Source: Pyxidicoccus parkwaysis (GTDB lineage Bacteria; Myxococcota; Myxococcia; Myxococcales; Myxococcaceae). Taken from it: a stretch of DNA of 64,000 nucleotides. The stretch spans positions 5,446,001 to 5,510,000 of the forward strand of contig NZ_CP071090.1 of NCBI RefSeq assembly GCF_017301735.1. Reading direction: 5' to 3'. A program made the translations under genes and the position numbers. A model generated the notes under the pieces. That model saw only the letters and a program-made list of their open reading frames with translations, was not told the DNA's origin and ran no database searches. Of this stretch, positions 51,581 to 60,848 are shown one piece after another (positions within the stretch are counted from its first letter, which is position 1; each line of letters begins with the position of its first letter).

Positions 51581-51662
51581 GTTTTATTAAAAAATAAAAC
51601 ACACACATTCGGGGCTCTTCGCGCAAAGCGCTGCCATGGCCATACGAGCCAGGGGAAGAGCC
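51581..51662 (-). terminator. Hairpin and T-rich tract between PqqD-like gene and peptide 1
   Basis: On the minus strand GGCTCTTC (51662-51655) and GAAGAGCC (51620-51613) form an eight-base stem over a 34-base loop that contains a smaller GCGC hairpin. A TTTTATTTTTT tract follows at 51600-51583, itself part of the palindrome GTTTTATT-TTTT-AATAAAAC. It resembles an intrinsic terminator or attenuator, and its AT-richness is striking in this genome. The peptide array may have its own promoter here, but I could not define one. Confidence 0.55.
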
Positions 51663-51694
51663 GGATTCGTATCTACAGAGGGGGATGAGACGTG

Positions 51695-51973
51695 TCAGGA
51701 GACGCTGGAGGGCTCGCAGAGCCCCAGCTCCTGGAACTGGGTTACAGTACTCCGAACGTCTTCAGCGATTTCCTGTATCGGTGCGGATTCACCCATTCCG
51801 CGGGAGAGGGCCTGCACCGCGTCCTCGAGCGTGCCACCACTGCGGCACAGCTCGAAGATGCGAGCGGCGGTCTCATTCACCCGGAAGACCTCGCCACCCT
51901 CGGTGTCCATGAGGAAGAACGCATCCTGCTGCTGCTGGACGATGACACCGGCCGCTGCTCGTGGAAGGACCAA
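51695..51973 (-). CDS. PqqD-like peptide-recognition (RRE) protein
   Basis: The protein has 92 residues, the usual PqqD size. It reads AGVIVQQQQDAFFLMDTEGG, then VFRVNETAARIFELCRSGG and ends with IAEDVRSTVTQFQELGL. The layout (beta strands, V/L-N-x-T-A/G-x-x-I-x-x-L, then D-V-x-x-x-V-x-x-L-x-x-x-G-L) is that of PqqD, which binds RiPP leaders and hands them to modifying enzymes. Start is TTG 51973 with AGGAG eight bases upstream. No radical SAM partner is adjacent, so it may serve the MNIO or methyltransferase. First gene after the promoter at 52061. Confidence 0.85.
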   Translation of the reverse strand: MVLPRAAAGVIVQQQQDAFFLMDTEGGEVFRVNETAARIFELCRSGGTLEDAVQALSRGMGESAPIQEIAEDVRSTVTQFQELGLCEPSSVS

Positions 51974-52060
51974 GGTGCGCTCTCCTGGTGACCACGGCTT
52001 TCCCCGCCCCTGCTCCGAACCCCCTGAGACCCGGTCAAGCCGTGCTTCTTTATTTCCGTG

Positions 52061-52089
52061 TTTCTAAATCCTTCCATTCATATAGTCAA
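52061..52089 (-). promoter_or_regulatory. Sigma-70-type promoter of the peptide operon
   Basis: On the minus strand TTGACT (52089-52084) is followed after exactly 17 bp by TAGAAA (52066-52061). The stretch is AT-rich against the GC-rich surroundings. Transcription would start near 52054, about 80 nt before the PqqD-like gene. Confidence 0.65.
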
Positions 52090-52149
52090 TACCTGACGGA
52101 CCCAGAGGTAGAAATGACCTCAACCTCGTGATTTCTCAGGCTGAAACAG

Positions 52150-52207
52150 GAAGGCCCTCGCAGGTGACGCATCGCATGCAGGCGGTGCGTCAATCTGGAG
52201 GGCCTTC
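52150..52207 (-). terminator. Compound hairpin after menB
   Basis: An outer stem GAAGGCCCTC / GAGGGCCTTC (10 bp) encloses an inner stem TGACGCA / TGCGTCA (7 bp). It begins 33 nt after the menB stop and lies upstream of the peptide operon promoter, so it should insulate the two. Confidence 0.7.
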
Positions 52208-52239
52208 TCGGGGGTGACTTCTACAGGTTCGCAGGTGTG

Positions 52240-53133
<894 letters not shown>

Positions 53134-53286
53134 GGATGCGTCTCTCTTCGGAAGGGGGGGTTGAACGGCCGCGGACGCTAGGCCCCGAGGCAGCGTCCGT
53201 CCAGGGAAGCGCGCGCTGCCCGCGAGGCCGGGGATGCGCACGCTTCACCGGGGGTGGGAAGTCCCGCCTCGCAGGGGGTGGCAGCG

Positions 53287-53679
53287 ATGAAGCGGACGAC
53301 CCTGGGGTTGCTCGCCGGGCTCACCTTGTGGAGCGTCCCGGCGCTGGCGCAGGCTCCGGAGCCGCCCTCCGGAGCGGACACGGAGAGCGTCCAGGGTGAG
53401 GAGCATTCGCTCTCCGGCCGGGTGCTCCGCGCGGGCACGGGCATCCTCTATGTCGAGAGCACCGAAGGGCCGGCCGTCCCCCTGCGCATCACCCACGCCA
53501 CGCGCGTCCAGGGCCAGCGCATCCCCCGGGCCCAGGGCGTCGAGACGTACCTGAGCGACGCGTTCCCACCCGGCACGTCGGTGCGAGTCACCTTCGACGT
53601 GCGCACCCTCGAGGACGGGACGCCGCAGAACGTGGTGCGGACGGTGGAAGTGGTGCCGCGGCCCGCGCCCGGTCCCTGA
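53287..53679 (+). CDS. Small secreted hypothetical protein
   Basis: The protein has 130 residues. MKRTTLGLLAGLTLWSVPAL ending in AQA is a Sec signal. The mature part has a small beta domain (SLSGRVLRAGTGILYVESTE; VRVTFDVRTLEDGTPQNVVR) that looks like an OB-like or DUF-type barrel. AGGGGG precedes the start. No function assigned. Confidence 0.7.
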   Translation: MKRTTLGLLAGLTLWSVPALAQAPEPPSGADTESVQGEEHSLSGRVLRAGTGILYVESTEGPAVPLRITHATRVQGQRIPRAQGVETYLSDAFPPGTSVRVTFDVRTLEDGTPQNVVRTVEVVPRPAPGP

Positions 53680-53892
53680 AGCGCGCGCACGGAATCCGAC
53701 AACGTGAAGTGAAGCATCTGTCCTGCGCTCGCACCCGGGCTCCGCCCCGGGTGCAGGTGGGCGTTGGTTGCCGTCCAAAGGCACGAGAAGCCGACTTGGC
53801 TCGACTCGCTGGAGCCGCCGAGATTCGTGAGCGTGCGCGCGGGGGAAGGGAGGCCGGAGCCTCCCGGAGCGCGCCTCGAGCGAGGACGGAAC

Positions 53893-56241
53893 ATGGCAGT
53901 GGAATCCCGGTTCCTGTTGCACCGGCGTACCGTGCTGGCCGCGATGCTGGGCGGCGCGGCGGCGTCGTTCCTGGGCTGCGGAAAGGACTCCGTCACCCGC
54001 CCGCCTCCGGGCCCCGTGCCCGAGGGCGTCTACATCCCGGAGGTCCGCTCCGGCGAGGACGTGTTCAGCTACGTCCAGCGCATCAAGGGCGCCCATGACG
54101 AGACGCTCTACAAGCAGGTGCTGGGCGCGGCCAACGCCTTCAAGGAGGGCGACGCGCTGGTGGGCGTGGCCGCCGCGGACGACACGTCCCGCAAGCACGC
54201 GCGCCAGTTGCTGGAGAACACACGCCTCACGGACCTGGAGGACCACCCGCTGCTCCAGGATGACCTGCACGCGCTCCTCGTGGAGTCCGAGGACCGGGTG
54301 GCCGCGTCGGGCGCGCGGGACTGGACGCTGGGCCGGCTGAAGCAGTTCCTGCTGGAGAGCGACGAGCCGGACATCCACGAGCTGGTGCGGGGCCTGGGCA
54401 GCGACGTCATCGCCTGCGTCGTCAAGCTGATGAGCGACGAGGAGCTCATCGCCGTGGGCAAGAAGGTGTTCAACCCGCTGCCGGGCAGCCACATCGGCGC
54501 GCGGGGCTACCTGGGCGCGAGAGTCCAGCCCAACTCGCCCACCGACAACGTGGACGACATCCGCTGGCAGGTGTTCGACGGGTGGTCATACGCGGTGGGC
54601 GACGTGGTGCTCGGCTGCAACCCCGTGTCCTCCGCGCCGGAGTCGGTGGCGGCCATCGAAGCCGCGCTGCACGAGCTGCGGGTGACGTTCGGCCTGCAGG
54701 ACGTGCTGCCGCACTGCGTGCTGGCCCACATCGACGTGCAGGCGGAAGTGGAGCGCCTGCACCCGGGCACCACCGGCATCTGGTTCCAGAGCATCGCCGG
54801 CAGCGACACGGCCAACGCCACCTTCGACATCTCCGTGAAGAAGATGGTGGACTACGCGGCCACGCGCACCGGCCAGTTCGGCCTCTATTTCGAAACGGGC
54901 CAGGGCGCGGACTTCACCAACGGCTCCGGCCATGGCTACGACATGGTCATCCACGAGTCGCGCAAGTACGGTTTCGCGCGAGCGCTGACGCAGAAGGTGG
55001 CGCGGGCGCAGGAGGGCGCGGGCCGCGCCGCCGCCCCGTGGGTGCACCTCAACGACGTGGCGGGCTTCATCGGCCCCGAGGTGTTCCGCACGAAGGAGCA
55101 GCTGGTGCGCTGCTGCCTGGAAGACATCGTCATGGGCAAGCTGCACGGGCTGCCCATCGGCCTGGACGTCTGCTCCACGCTGCACATGGACGTGTCGCTG
55201 GATGATTTGGACTGGTGCCTGGAGCGCATCATGCCGGCGAACCCGGCGTACCTCATGGGCCTGCCCACCAAGAACGACCCGATGCTGGGCTACCTCACCA
55301 CCGGCTTCCAGGACCATGTCCGGCTGCGCGAGCGCTTCGGCTACAAGGTGGAGGACCGGATGTGGGCCTTCTTCCAGCGGCTCGGTGTCATCGACGCGGC
55401 GGGCAAGCCCACCGAGCACTTCGGAGACCCGGTCTGGGTGTACCTCCAGTACCTGCGCGCGAAGGGCGACACGCGGCCCGAGGAGGAGATTCGCGCGGAG
55501 GGCGGGCAGCGGCTGGACGAGATTCGCGCGCGCGGAGTGCCCATCGCCGTGGGCCACGGAGCGAATGCGTGGGATTTGGAGCCCTCGCTGGATGCGGAGA
55601 TGCGACGCGTCTATGCGGACTCGAAGACGAGCCTGTGGACGGAGCTGTCCGAGGCCTTCATCGTCACCGTGCCGGACGCGGTGCGGCTCTTGACGAAGTC
55701 GAAGGACCGCACGGAATACATCCTCCATCCGGAGACGGGCGAGCAGCTCGACTCCGCGTCGCTGGATGCGATTCGCTCGCTGCGCGTGCGCCATGCGGGG
55801 AAGTACGACGTGCAGCTCATGGTGTCCGACGGGCTCAACGCGCTGTCCATCATGGATGCCGGCCAGCTCCGGCCGTACCTGGACGCGCTGAGGGACTTGC
55901 TCACCCAGGCCGGCTACGCACCCTCGCCGGAGCACCTGCTGCTCACCTCGGGCCGCGTGCGCGCCGGCTACCGCGTGGGCGAGGCGCTCTTCGGAGGGCT
56001 GGCGGACTCGAGGCAGCACCGCGCCATCATCCACATCATCGGCGAGCGCCCCGGCACCGGGCACCACACCTTCTCCGCGTACATCACCGCGCCCACCGTG
56101 GAGGTCTGGTCGCAGGCGGGCCGGGTGGACCACAACATCACCCGCGTGGTGTCCGGCATCGCCCTCACCGCCCTCACGCCGTCGCTCGCCGCGCCAGAGA
56201 CGGTGCGCCTGCTTCAGCAACTCGCGCCGTTGGGGGGATGA
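53893..56241 (+). CDS. eutBC: Ethanolamine ammonia-lyase EutB-EutC fusion with export signal
   Basis: The protein has 782 residues. From about 45 to 480 it is EutB (large subunit): VFSYVQRIKGAHDETLYKQV, GIWFQSIAGSDTANATFDIS and GLPIGLDVCSTLHMDVSLDD. After a linker comes EutC (about 590-782): DVQLMVSDGLNALSIMDAGQ and HIIGERPGTGHHTFSAYITA. Together they make a B12-dependent enzyme that splits ethanolamine to acetaldehyde and ammonia; normally these are two genes. The first 32 residues contain HRRTVLAAMLGGAAASFLGCG, a twin-arginine-like lipoprotein signal, very odd for a cobalamin enzyme. No microcompartment or other eut gene is nearby. ATG 53893 follows GGACGGA. Confidence 0.9.
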   Translation: MAVESRFLLHRRTVLAAMLGGAAASFLGCGKDSVTRPPPGPVPEGVYIPEVRSGEDVFSYVQRIKGAHDETLYKQVLGAANAFKEGDALVGVAAADDTSRKHARQLLENTRLTDLEDHPLLQDDLHALLVESEDRVAASGARDWTLGRLKQFLLESDEPDIHELVRGLGSDVIACVVKLMSDEELIAVGKKVFNPLPGSHIGARGYLGARVQPNSPTDNVDDIRWQVFDGWSYAVGDVVLGCNPVSSAPESVAAIEAALHELRVTFGLQDVLPHCVLAHIDVQAEVERLHPGTTGIWFQSIAGSDTANATFDISVKKMVDYAATRTGQFGLYFETGQGADFTNGSGHGYDMVIHESRKYGFARALTQKVARAQEGAGRAAAPWVHLNDVAGFIGPEVFRTKEQLVRCCLEDIVMGKLHGLPIGLDVCSTLHMDVSLDDLDWCLERIMPANPAYLMGLPTKNDPMLGYLTTGFQDHVRLRERFGYKVEDRMWAFFQRLGVIDAAGKPTEHFGDPVWVYLQYLRAKGDTRPEEEIRAEGGQRLDEIRARGVPIAVGHGANAWDLEPSLDAEMRRVYADSKTSLWTELSEAFIVTVPDAVRLLTKSKDRTEYILHPETGEQLDSASLDAIRSLRVRHAGKYDVQLMVSDGLNALSIMDAGQLRPYLDALRDLLTQAGYAPSPEHLLLTSGRVRAGYRVGEALFGGLADSRQHRAIIHIIGERPGTGHHTFSAYITAPTVEVWSQAGRVDHNITRVVSGIALTALTPSLAAPETVRLLQQLAPLGG

Positions 56242-56302
56242 GCCTTTCGCGCGCGTGACGGATGTCAGACTCCCCGGGTAGGTTTCATGGCAAGCACACG
56301 CC

Positions 56303-56935
56303 ATGACACCTGCCCAGAAAGTCCCCGTCCTCCTCGAGCGCCTCCGGGAAGCCCACCCGGATGCGCGCTACGAGCTCAACTGGTCCACGCCCTTCGAGCT
56401 GCTCGTGGCCACCATCCTCGCGGCGCAGTGCACGGATGAGCGCGTCAACCGCGTCACCGCCACGCTCTTCCCCAAGTACCCGGGACCGCGCGCCTTCGCG
56501 GACGCGGACACCGCCGAGTTGGAGGAGGACCTGAAGCCCACCGGGTTCTACAAACAGAAGACGAAGTCCGTGCAGGCCATGAGCCGCGCGCTGCTGGAGG
56601 ACTTCAGCGGCGAGGTGCCGCGCACCGTGGACGAATTGGTGACGCTGCCCGGCGTGGCGCGCAAGACGGCGAACGTGGTGCTCAACACCGCCTTCAACCT
56701 GCCCTCGGGCATCATCGTCGACACGCACGTCGCGCGCGTCAGCCAGCGCATGGGGCTGTCGAAGCACGACAAGCCGGACGTCATCGAAGAGGACCTGATG
56801 AAGCTGGTACCCCGGGAGGAGTGGACCTTCTTCGGGCCCGCCACCGTGCTGCACGGCCGGTACACGTGCACGGCGAAGAAGCCGAAGTGCGAGGAGTGTA
56901 TCTTCAAGGACATCTGTCCGCGCATCGGCGTGTGA
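56303..56935 (+). CDS. nth: Endonuclease III
   Basis: The protein has 210 residues, normal length. Helix-hairpin-helix LPGVARKTANVVL holds the catalytic Lys, and VDTHVARVSQRMG the catalytic Asp. The iron-sulfur loop has the pattern C-x6-C-x2-C-x5-C (CTAKKPKCEECIFKDIC). It is a bifunctional glycosylase/AP lyase for oxidised pyrimidines. A single ATG at 56303 gives the family-typical N-terminus. Confidence 0.95.
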   Translation: MTPAQKVPVLLERLREAHPDARYELNWSTPFELLVATILAAQCTDERVNRVTATLFPKYPGPRAFADADTAELEEDLKPTGFYKQKTKSVQAMSRALLEDFSGEVPRTVDELVTLPGVARKTANVVLNTAFNLPSGIIVDTHVARVSQRMGLSKHDKPDVIEEDLMKLVPREEWTFFGPATVLHGRYTCTAKKPKCEECIFKDICPRIGV

Positions 56936-57078
56936 CTGCGCGCGTCGCGCTGTCCGGACGTGGGAATTGAAGTGTCCGCGGCGTCCGGCCGTGGGACGCG
57001 TGTGCTGCGTTTGCGCGCACGCACGGACGCGCGGAATACGTGCGGGCGGGCTCGGGTTCGGCCGCCTCTTGAAGGGAC

Positions 57079-58407
57079 ATGACCCCTGCCCCTTCCCCTG
57101 TCGCGGCTCCCCGCGCCGAGGCCCGCCCGATTGATTCGAGCGAGCGGCTGGCGCTCCTCGACACGCTGCGTGGCTTCGCGCTGTGCGGCGTGTTCATCTC
57201 CAACGTCTTCATGTGGTTCAGCGGCAGGGCCTTCCTGCCGCGCGAGCAGATGCTCGCGACAATGGCGAGCGCCTCGCTGTTGGACACCCTCACCACGCAG
57301 GCCTGCATGCTGCTGGTGTTCGGCAAGTTCATCACCATCTTCTCGTTCCTCTTCGGCCTGGGGTTCTCGGTGCAGATGGGCCGGGCGGAGGAGCGCGGCG
57401 CCTCCATCACCCCGCTCTACTCGCGGCGGCTGGGGGTGATGCTGGTGATGGGGCTCACCCACCTGTTCCTCATCTGGTACGGGGACATCCTCAGCACGTA
57501 CGCGGTGCTGGGCTTCGGGCTGCTCCTGTTCCGACGGCGCACGGAGCGGACGCTGCTCATCAGCGCCGCGGTGCTGGTGTTCGTGTGGCCCATCATCGGC
57601 ACGCTCATCCTGAAGCTGCCGCAGTTGCTCGCGGACACGCCGGAGGCCGGGGCCGCGCTGGCGAAGGCGGCGACGGAGCGGGACGCAGGCTTCAAGGCGC
57701 AGGCGCTGGCGGCCTTCAGCAGCGGGAGCTGGCTGGACGTGGTGCGGGAGGGCGGCCGCTTCTACGTGTTCGACTTCCTGCCGATGATTCTGGCCACCAT
57801 GCTCGCGACGTTCGGCCGGTTCCTCCTGGGCCTCTGGGCGGGACGGCGCCGGCTCTTCCATGACGCGCCCCAGCACCTCGGCTTCTTCCGCCGGCTGCTC
57901 GGGTGGGGCGTGGTGGCGGGGCTCGTGGGCAGCAGCGTCGGGCTGGTGATGCAGCAGCTCATGCTGCGCAAGATTCTCACCCCGGAGACGGTGCCCACGT
58001 GGGTGCCCTTCGCGACGGCGCCCCTGCGGAGCCTGGGCGAGCTGGGCTTCGCGGCCGTCTACGTGTCCTCCATCACCCTGCTCTTCCAGCGCACCACGTG
58101 GCAGAAGCTGCTCGGCCTGCTCGCGCCGGTAGGCCGCATGGCGCTGACGAACTACCTGTCGCAGTCGGTGATGAGCGTGCTGTTCTTCTACGGGTACGGC
58201 CTGGGCCAGGTGACGAAGCTGGGGCCCGCGGCATGCGTCGGGCTGTGCGTCGCCGTCTTCTGCGTGCAGGTGGCGTGGAGCCACCTGTGGCTGTCTCGCT
58301 TCCGCTTCGGCCCCGCCGAGTGGGTGTGGCGCTCGCTCACGTACGGGAAAGCCCAGCCGATGCGGCGGGACGACGTCAACGGGCACCGGGCCACGGTGCC
58401 CGCGTAG
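57079..58407 (+). CDS. DUF418 (YeiB-type) membrane protein
   Basis: The protein has 442 residues. RLALLDTLRGFALCGVFISN is the typical first helix, and about ten helices follow, with the DUF418 core GLLAPVGRMALTNYLSQSVM and FYGYGLGQ near the end. AAGGGA precedes ATG 57079. Family members are of unsettled function; some may be transporters or acyltransferase-like. Confidence 0.88.
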   Translation: MTPAPSPVAAPRAEARPIDSSERLALLDTLRGFALCGVFISNVFMWFSGRAFLPREQMLATMASASLLDTLTTQACMLLVFGKFITIFSFLFGLGFSVQMGRAEERGASITPLYSRRLGVMLVMGLTHLFLIWYGDILSTYAVLGFGLLLFRRRTERTLLISAAVLVFVWPIIGTLILKLPQLLADTPEAGAALAKAATERDAGFKAQALAAFSSGSWLDVVREGGRFYVFDFLPMILATMLATFGRFLLGLWAGRRRLFHDAPQHLGFFRRLLGWGVVAGLVGSSVGLVMQQLMLRKILTPETVPTWVPFATAPLRSLGELGFAAVYVSSITLLFQRTTWQKLLGLLAPVGRMALTNYLSQSVMSVLFFYGYGLGQVTKLGPAACVGLCVAVFCVQVAWSHLWLSRFRFGPAEWVWRSLTYGKAQPMRRDDVNGHRATVPA

Positions 58408-58479
58408 CGCTCAGGTGCTCCGGCTCCACCCGGGCACCCGGCGACTCGATGCGGGCCTTCGTCCTCGACGAGCCTCGGC

Positions 58480-59532
58480 CTACTGCCCGTCGCTCACGCC
58501 GTCGGCGGCCCGCTCCGGTTCGTCCACGGGGTCCTCCGGCTCGTAGCCCTCACCCCCCTCAATGCCTTCCGGAACCGCGGCGTCGTCGACGGGCGTGTGG
58601 ATTTCGGCGGGCTTGCGGAGCTCCACCACGTTGCTCACCGCCGTCCGCGCGCTGCTGGCGCAGCCATAGGTGGACGCATATGCCCGCAGCAGGACGGTGG
58701 AGTTCCAGCTCTTGTCGTCGTCCAGCGTCAGCTCGCTGGAGACCGTCTTCGTGGCCCCCTGCGCCAGACTGAAGTTGTCGGAGGCCGCCTCGTCGATGCC
58801 ACCCGTGGCTTCCGCGCTGTCGTAGAGGCGCAGGCACACGCTCGCGTTCATCCGGGAGGCGCTCTTGTTCTTCACGTTGAAGGTCACGACGACGGGGGAC
58901 GACGGCGACTCCTGGCTCAGGCCCAGCTCCGTCAGCTCGAAGACGGCGACGCCATCCTCGGCGGCCGGCGGCTGCCTGGGCGCGGCAGTCCCCGCGGGCA
59001 CCGGCTTGCCGGTCAGGTCCAGGTGGCGCATTTCGCTGACGAGGGTGTCTCCCGAGTCACTGGCGTAACAGCTCCACTTCGTGCCCGCGTAGAGCAGGAC
59101 GGTGCGGGCTTCGTCCCAGACGGTCGTGTCGACGCTCTGGATGTCCTCGAAGCCGTCCGACTCGCCGCCCTTCAGGCTGATGGGGCCCAGGGTGACATTG
59201 GCGAGCTCATAGCCGTCCTTGTCGTGCAGCGTGAGGCAGCTGTACCCACGCGCCCGCTTCGCGCCGTGGTTCTCCAGCGTGTACGTGAGCTTCACCTTGT
59301 TGTCGGTGGTGCGCGAAATCGTCACGTCCTTGAAGGCGAACGGCGTGCGCGTGTCCGCCACCGCCACCGTGCCCGCGTCCTTCGCGGCCGGTGCCGGCGT
59401 GGCCGAGGCCTGTCCGGCGTCCTGTGCACCGGCAGCCTCCGTGGACTCGTTCTTCTTGCAGCCACCGAACGCCACTGCGCACATCAGCGCGACGGCCCAG
59501 GCCGGTCGCGCGCGAGCTTGCATTCCACGCAT
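58480..59532 (-). CDS. Lipoprotein, two FN3/Ig-like domains, acidic tail
   Basis: The protein has 350 residues. The signal ends VAFGGCKK. An Ala/Pro/Asp linker leads to two similar beta domains (about 65-165 and 195-310; VKLTYTLENHGAKRARGYSC and VVVTFNVKNKSASRMNASVC), each with a Cys in CLTLHDKDG or CLRLYDSAE and a second Cys later. The last 40 residues are acidic. GGGGAG precedes ATG 59532. No function assigned. Confidence 0.75.
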   Translation of the reverse strand: MRGMQARARPAWAVALMCAVAFGGCKKNESTEAAGAQDAGQASATPAPAAKDAGTVAVADTRTPFAFKDVTISRTTDNKVKLTYTLENHGAKRARGYSCLTLHDKDGYELANVTLGPISLKGGESDGFEDIQSVDTTVWDEARTVLLYAGTKWSCYASDSGDTLVSEMRHLDLTGKPVPAGTAAPRQPPAAEDGVAVFELTELGLSQESPSSPVVVTFNVKNKSASRMNASVCLRLYDSAEATGGIDEAASDNFSLAQGATKTVSSELTLDDDKSWNSTVLLRAYASTYGCASSARTAVSNVVELRKPAEIHTPVDDAAVPEGIEGGEGYEPEDPVDEPERAADGVSDGQ

Positions 59533-59673
59533 GGGAGCTCCCCCTCCAGAGGTCTCCCGCTCTTAGCCCGGGTGTCCCGTACCGGACAATGCCCCCGCCC
59601 TCCCTCCGGGCCTCCAGACGAGGGCCCGGCCGGCGCCGCTGCACGGCGGCCGGCTTCGGGTTACCTACTCCGG

Positions 59674-60786
59674 GTGACGAACCTCGACCTGTTCGCCCCG
59701 CCCCCTCCCCCCACGGGCCCCGGGGTGCTGGACCGGCTGCTGAAGGTCTCCCGCATCTACCTGGAACCGGGCGTGGAGGAGCACCTTCGCGGCAGGGAAA
59801 TCCTCGCGCGTTTCCCGGACGCGGAGCGGGTGCCGGTGGCCTCGCACCAGAACATCCCCGGGCTGTTCGGCAACGAGGGCAACGCCGAGGCGTGGAACCG
59901 CATCAAGGGCAGCACCCTGGTGCTGGGCGTGAAGAAGACGATGTCCTTCATCCCCAACGGGCGGAGCTGCGACTTCATCCCCCCGTCCACCGCCAATGGC
60001 TGCGTCATGAGCTGCGCGTACTGCTACGTGCCGCGCCACAAGGGCTACGCCAACCCCGTCACCGTCTTCGTCAATATCGACCGAATCCTCGCCTCCATCC
60101 GCCGGCACGCGCGGAAGCTGGGGCCGAAGACGGAGGCCAACAGCGTGGACCCGCGCTACTGGGCCTATGACATCGGCTGCAACAGCGACTGCGCGGCGGA
60201 CGCGGCGCTCAGCGACAACGTGCGCGACCTGGTCCGGCTCTTCACCACGCTGCCCAACGCCATGGGCACCTTCGCCACCAAGCTCGTCAACCGCGAGCTG
60301 CTGGACTACGCGCCGAAGGGCAAGACGCGCATCCGCTTCAGCCTCATGCCGCAGTCGAAGGCGAAGCTGCTCGACGTGCGCACCAGCCCCATCTCGGAGC
60401 GCATCGCCGCCATCAACGACTTCGTCGCCGCCGGCTACGAGGTGCACCTCAACTTCTCGCCCGTCGTCGTCTACGACGGCTGGCAGGCAGAGTACGACGC
60501 CCTCTTCCAGCAGGTGGACGACGTCCTCTCGCCCGAGGCCAAGGCCCAGCTCGCCGCCGAGGTCATCTTCCTCACCCACCACGCGGGCCTCCACGAGGTG
60601 AACCTCCGCTGGCACCCGAAGGCCGAGGCCCTGCTCTGGACCCCGGAGACGCAGGAGGCCAAGGTGTCCCAAGGGGGCGGGGACAACGTGCGCTACCGCA
60701 CCGGCCTCAAGGGCCGCCTGGTGGCCGAGCTCAAGGAGCTGCTGGCCCGCCGCATGCCCTACTGCCGGGTGAGATACGCGTTCTGA
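59674..60786 (+). CDS. Spore photoproduct lyase-like radical SAM protein
   Basis: The protein has 370 residues from GTG 59674. The radical SAM cluster motif is NGCVMSCAYCYVP (C-x3-C-x2-C). Surrounding motifs (TMSFIPNGRSCDFIPPSTAN; RIRFSLMPQSKAKLLDVRTS) match the family of spore photoproduct lyase-like proteins. True SplB repairs UV-damaged spores; myxobacterial members may repair DNA of myxospores, but this is inference. Ribosome site is weak; no ATG is available near the start. Confidence 0.85.
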   Translation: MTNLDLFAPPPPPTGPGVLDRLLKVSRIYLEPGVEEHLRGREILARFPDAERVPVASHQNIPGLFGNEGNAEAWNRIKGSTLVLGVKKTMSFIPNGRSCDFIPPSTANGCVMSCAYCYVPRHKGYANPVTVFVNIDRILASIRRHARKLGPKTEANSVDPRYWAYDIGCNSDCAADAALSDNVRDLVRLFTTLPNAMGTFATKLVNRELLDYAPKGKTRIRFSLMPQSKAKLLDVRTSPISERIAAINDFVAAGYEVHLNFSPVVVYDGWQAEYDALFQQVDDVLSPEAKAQLAAEVIFLTHHAGLHEVNLRWHPKAEALLWTPETQEAKVSQGGGDNVRYRTGLKGRLVAELKELLARRMPYCRVRYAF

Positions 60787-60848
60787 CCCATACGCCGTGT
60801 CAGAGCTGTGACGGTTGGGGCTCGGGCTGTGGCAGACTCGGCCGGACC

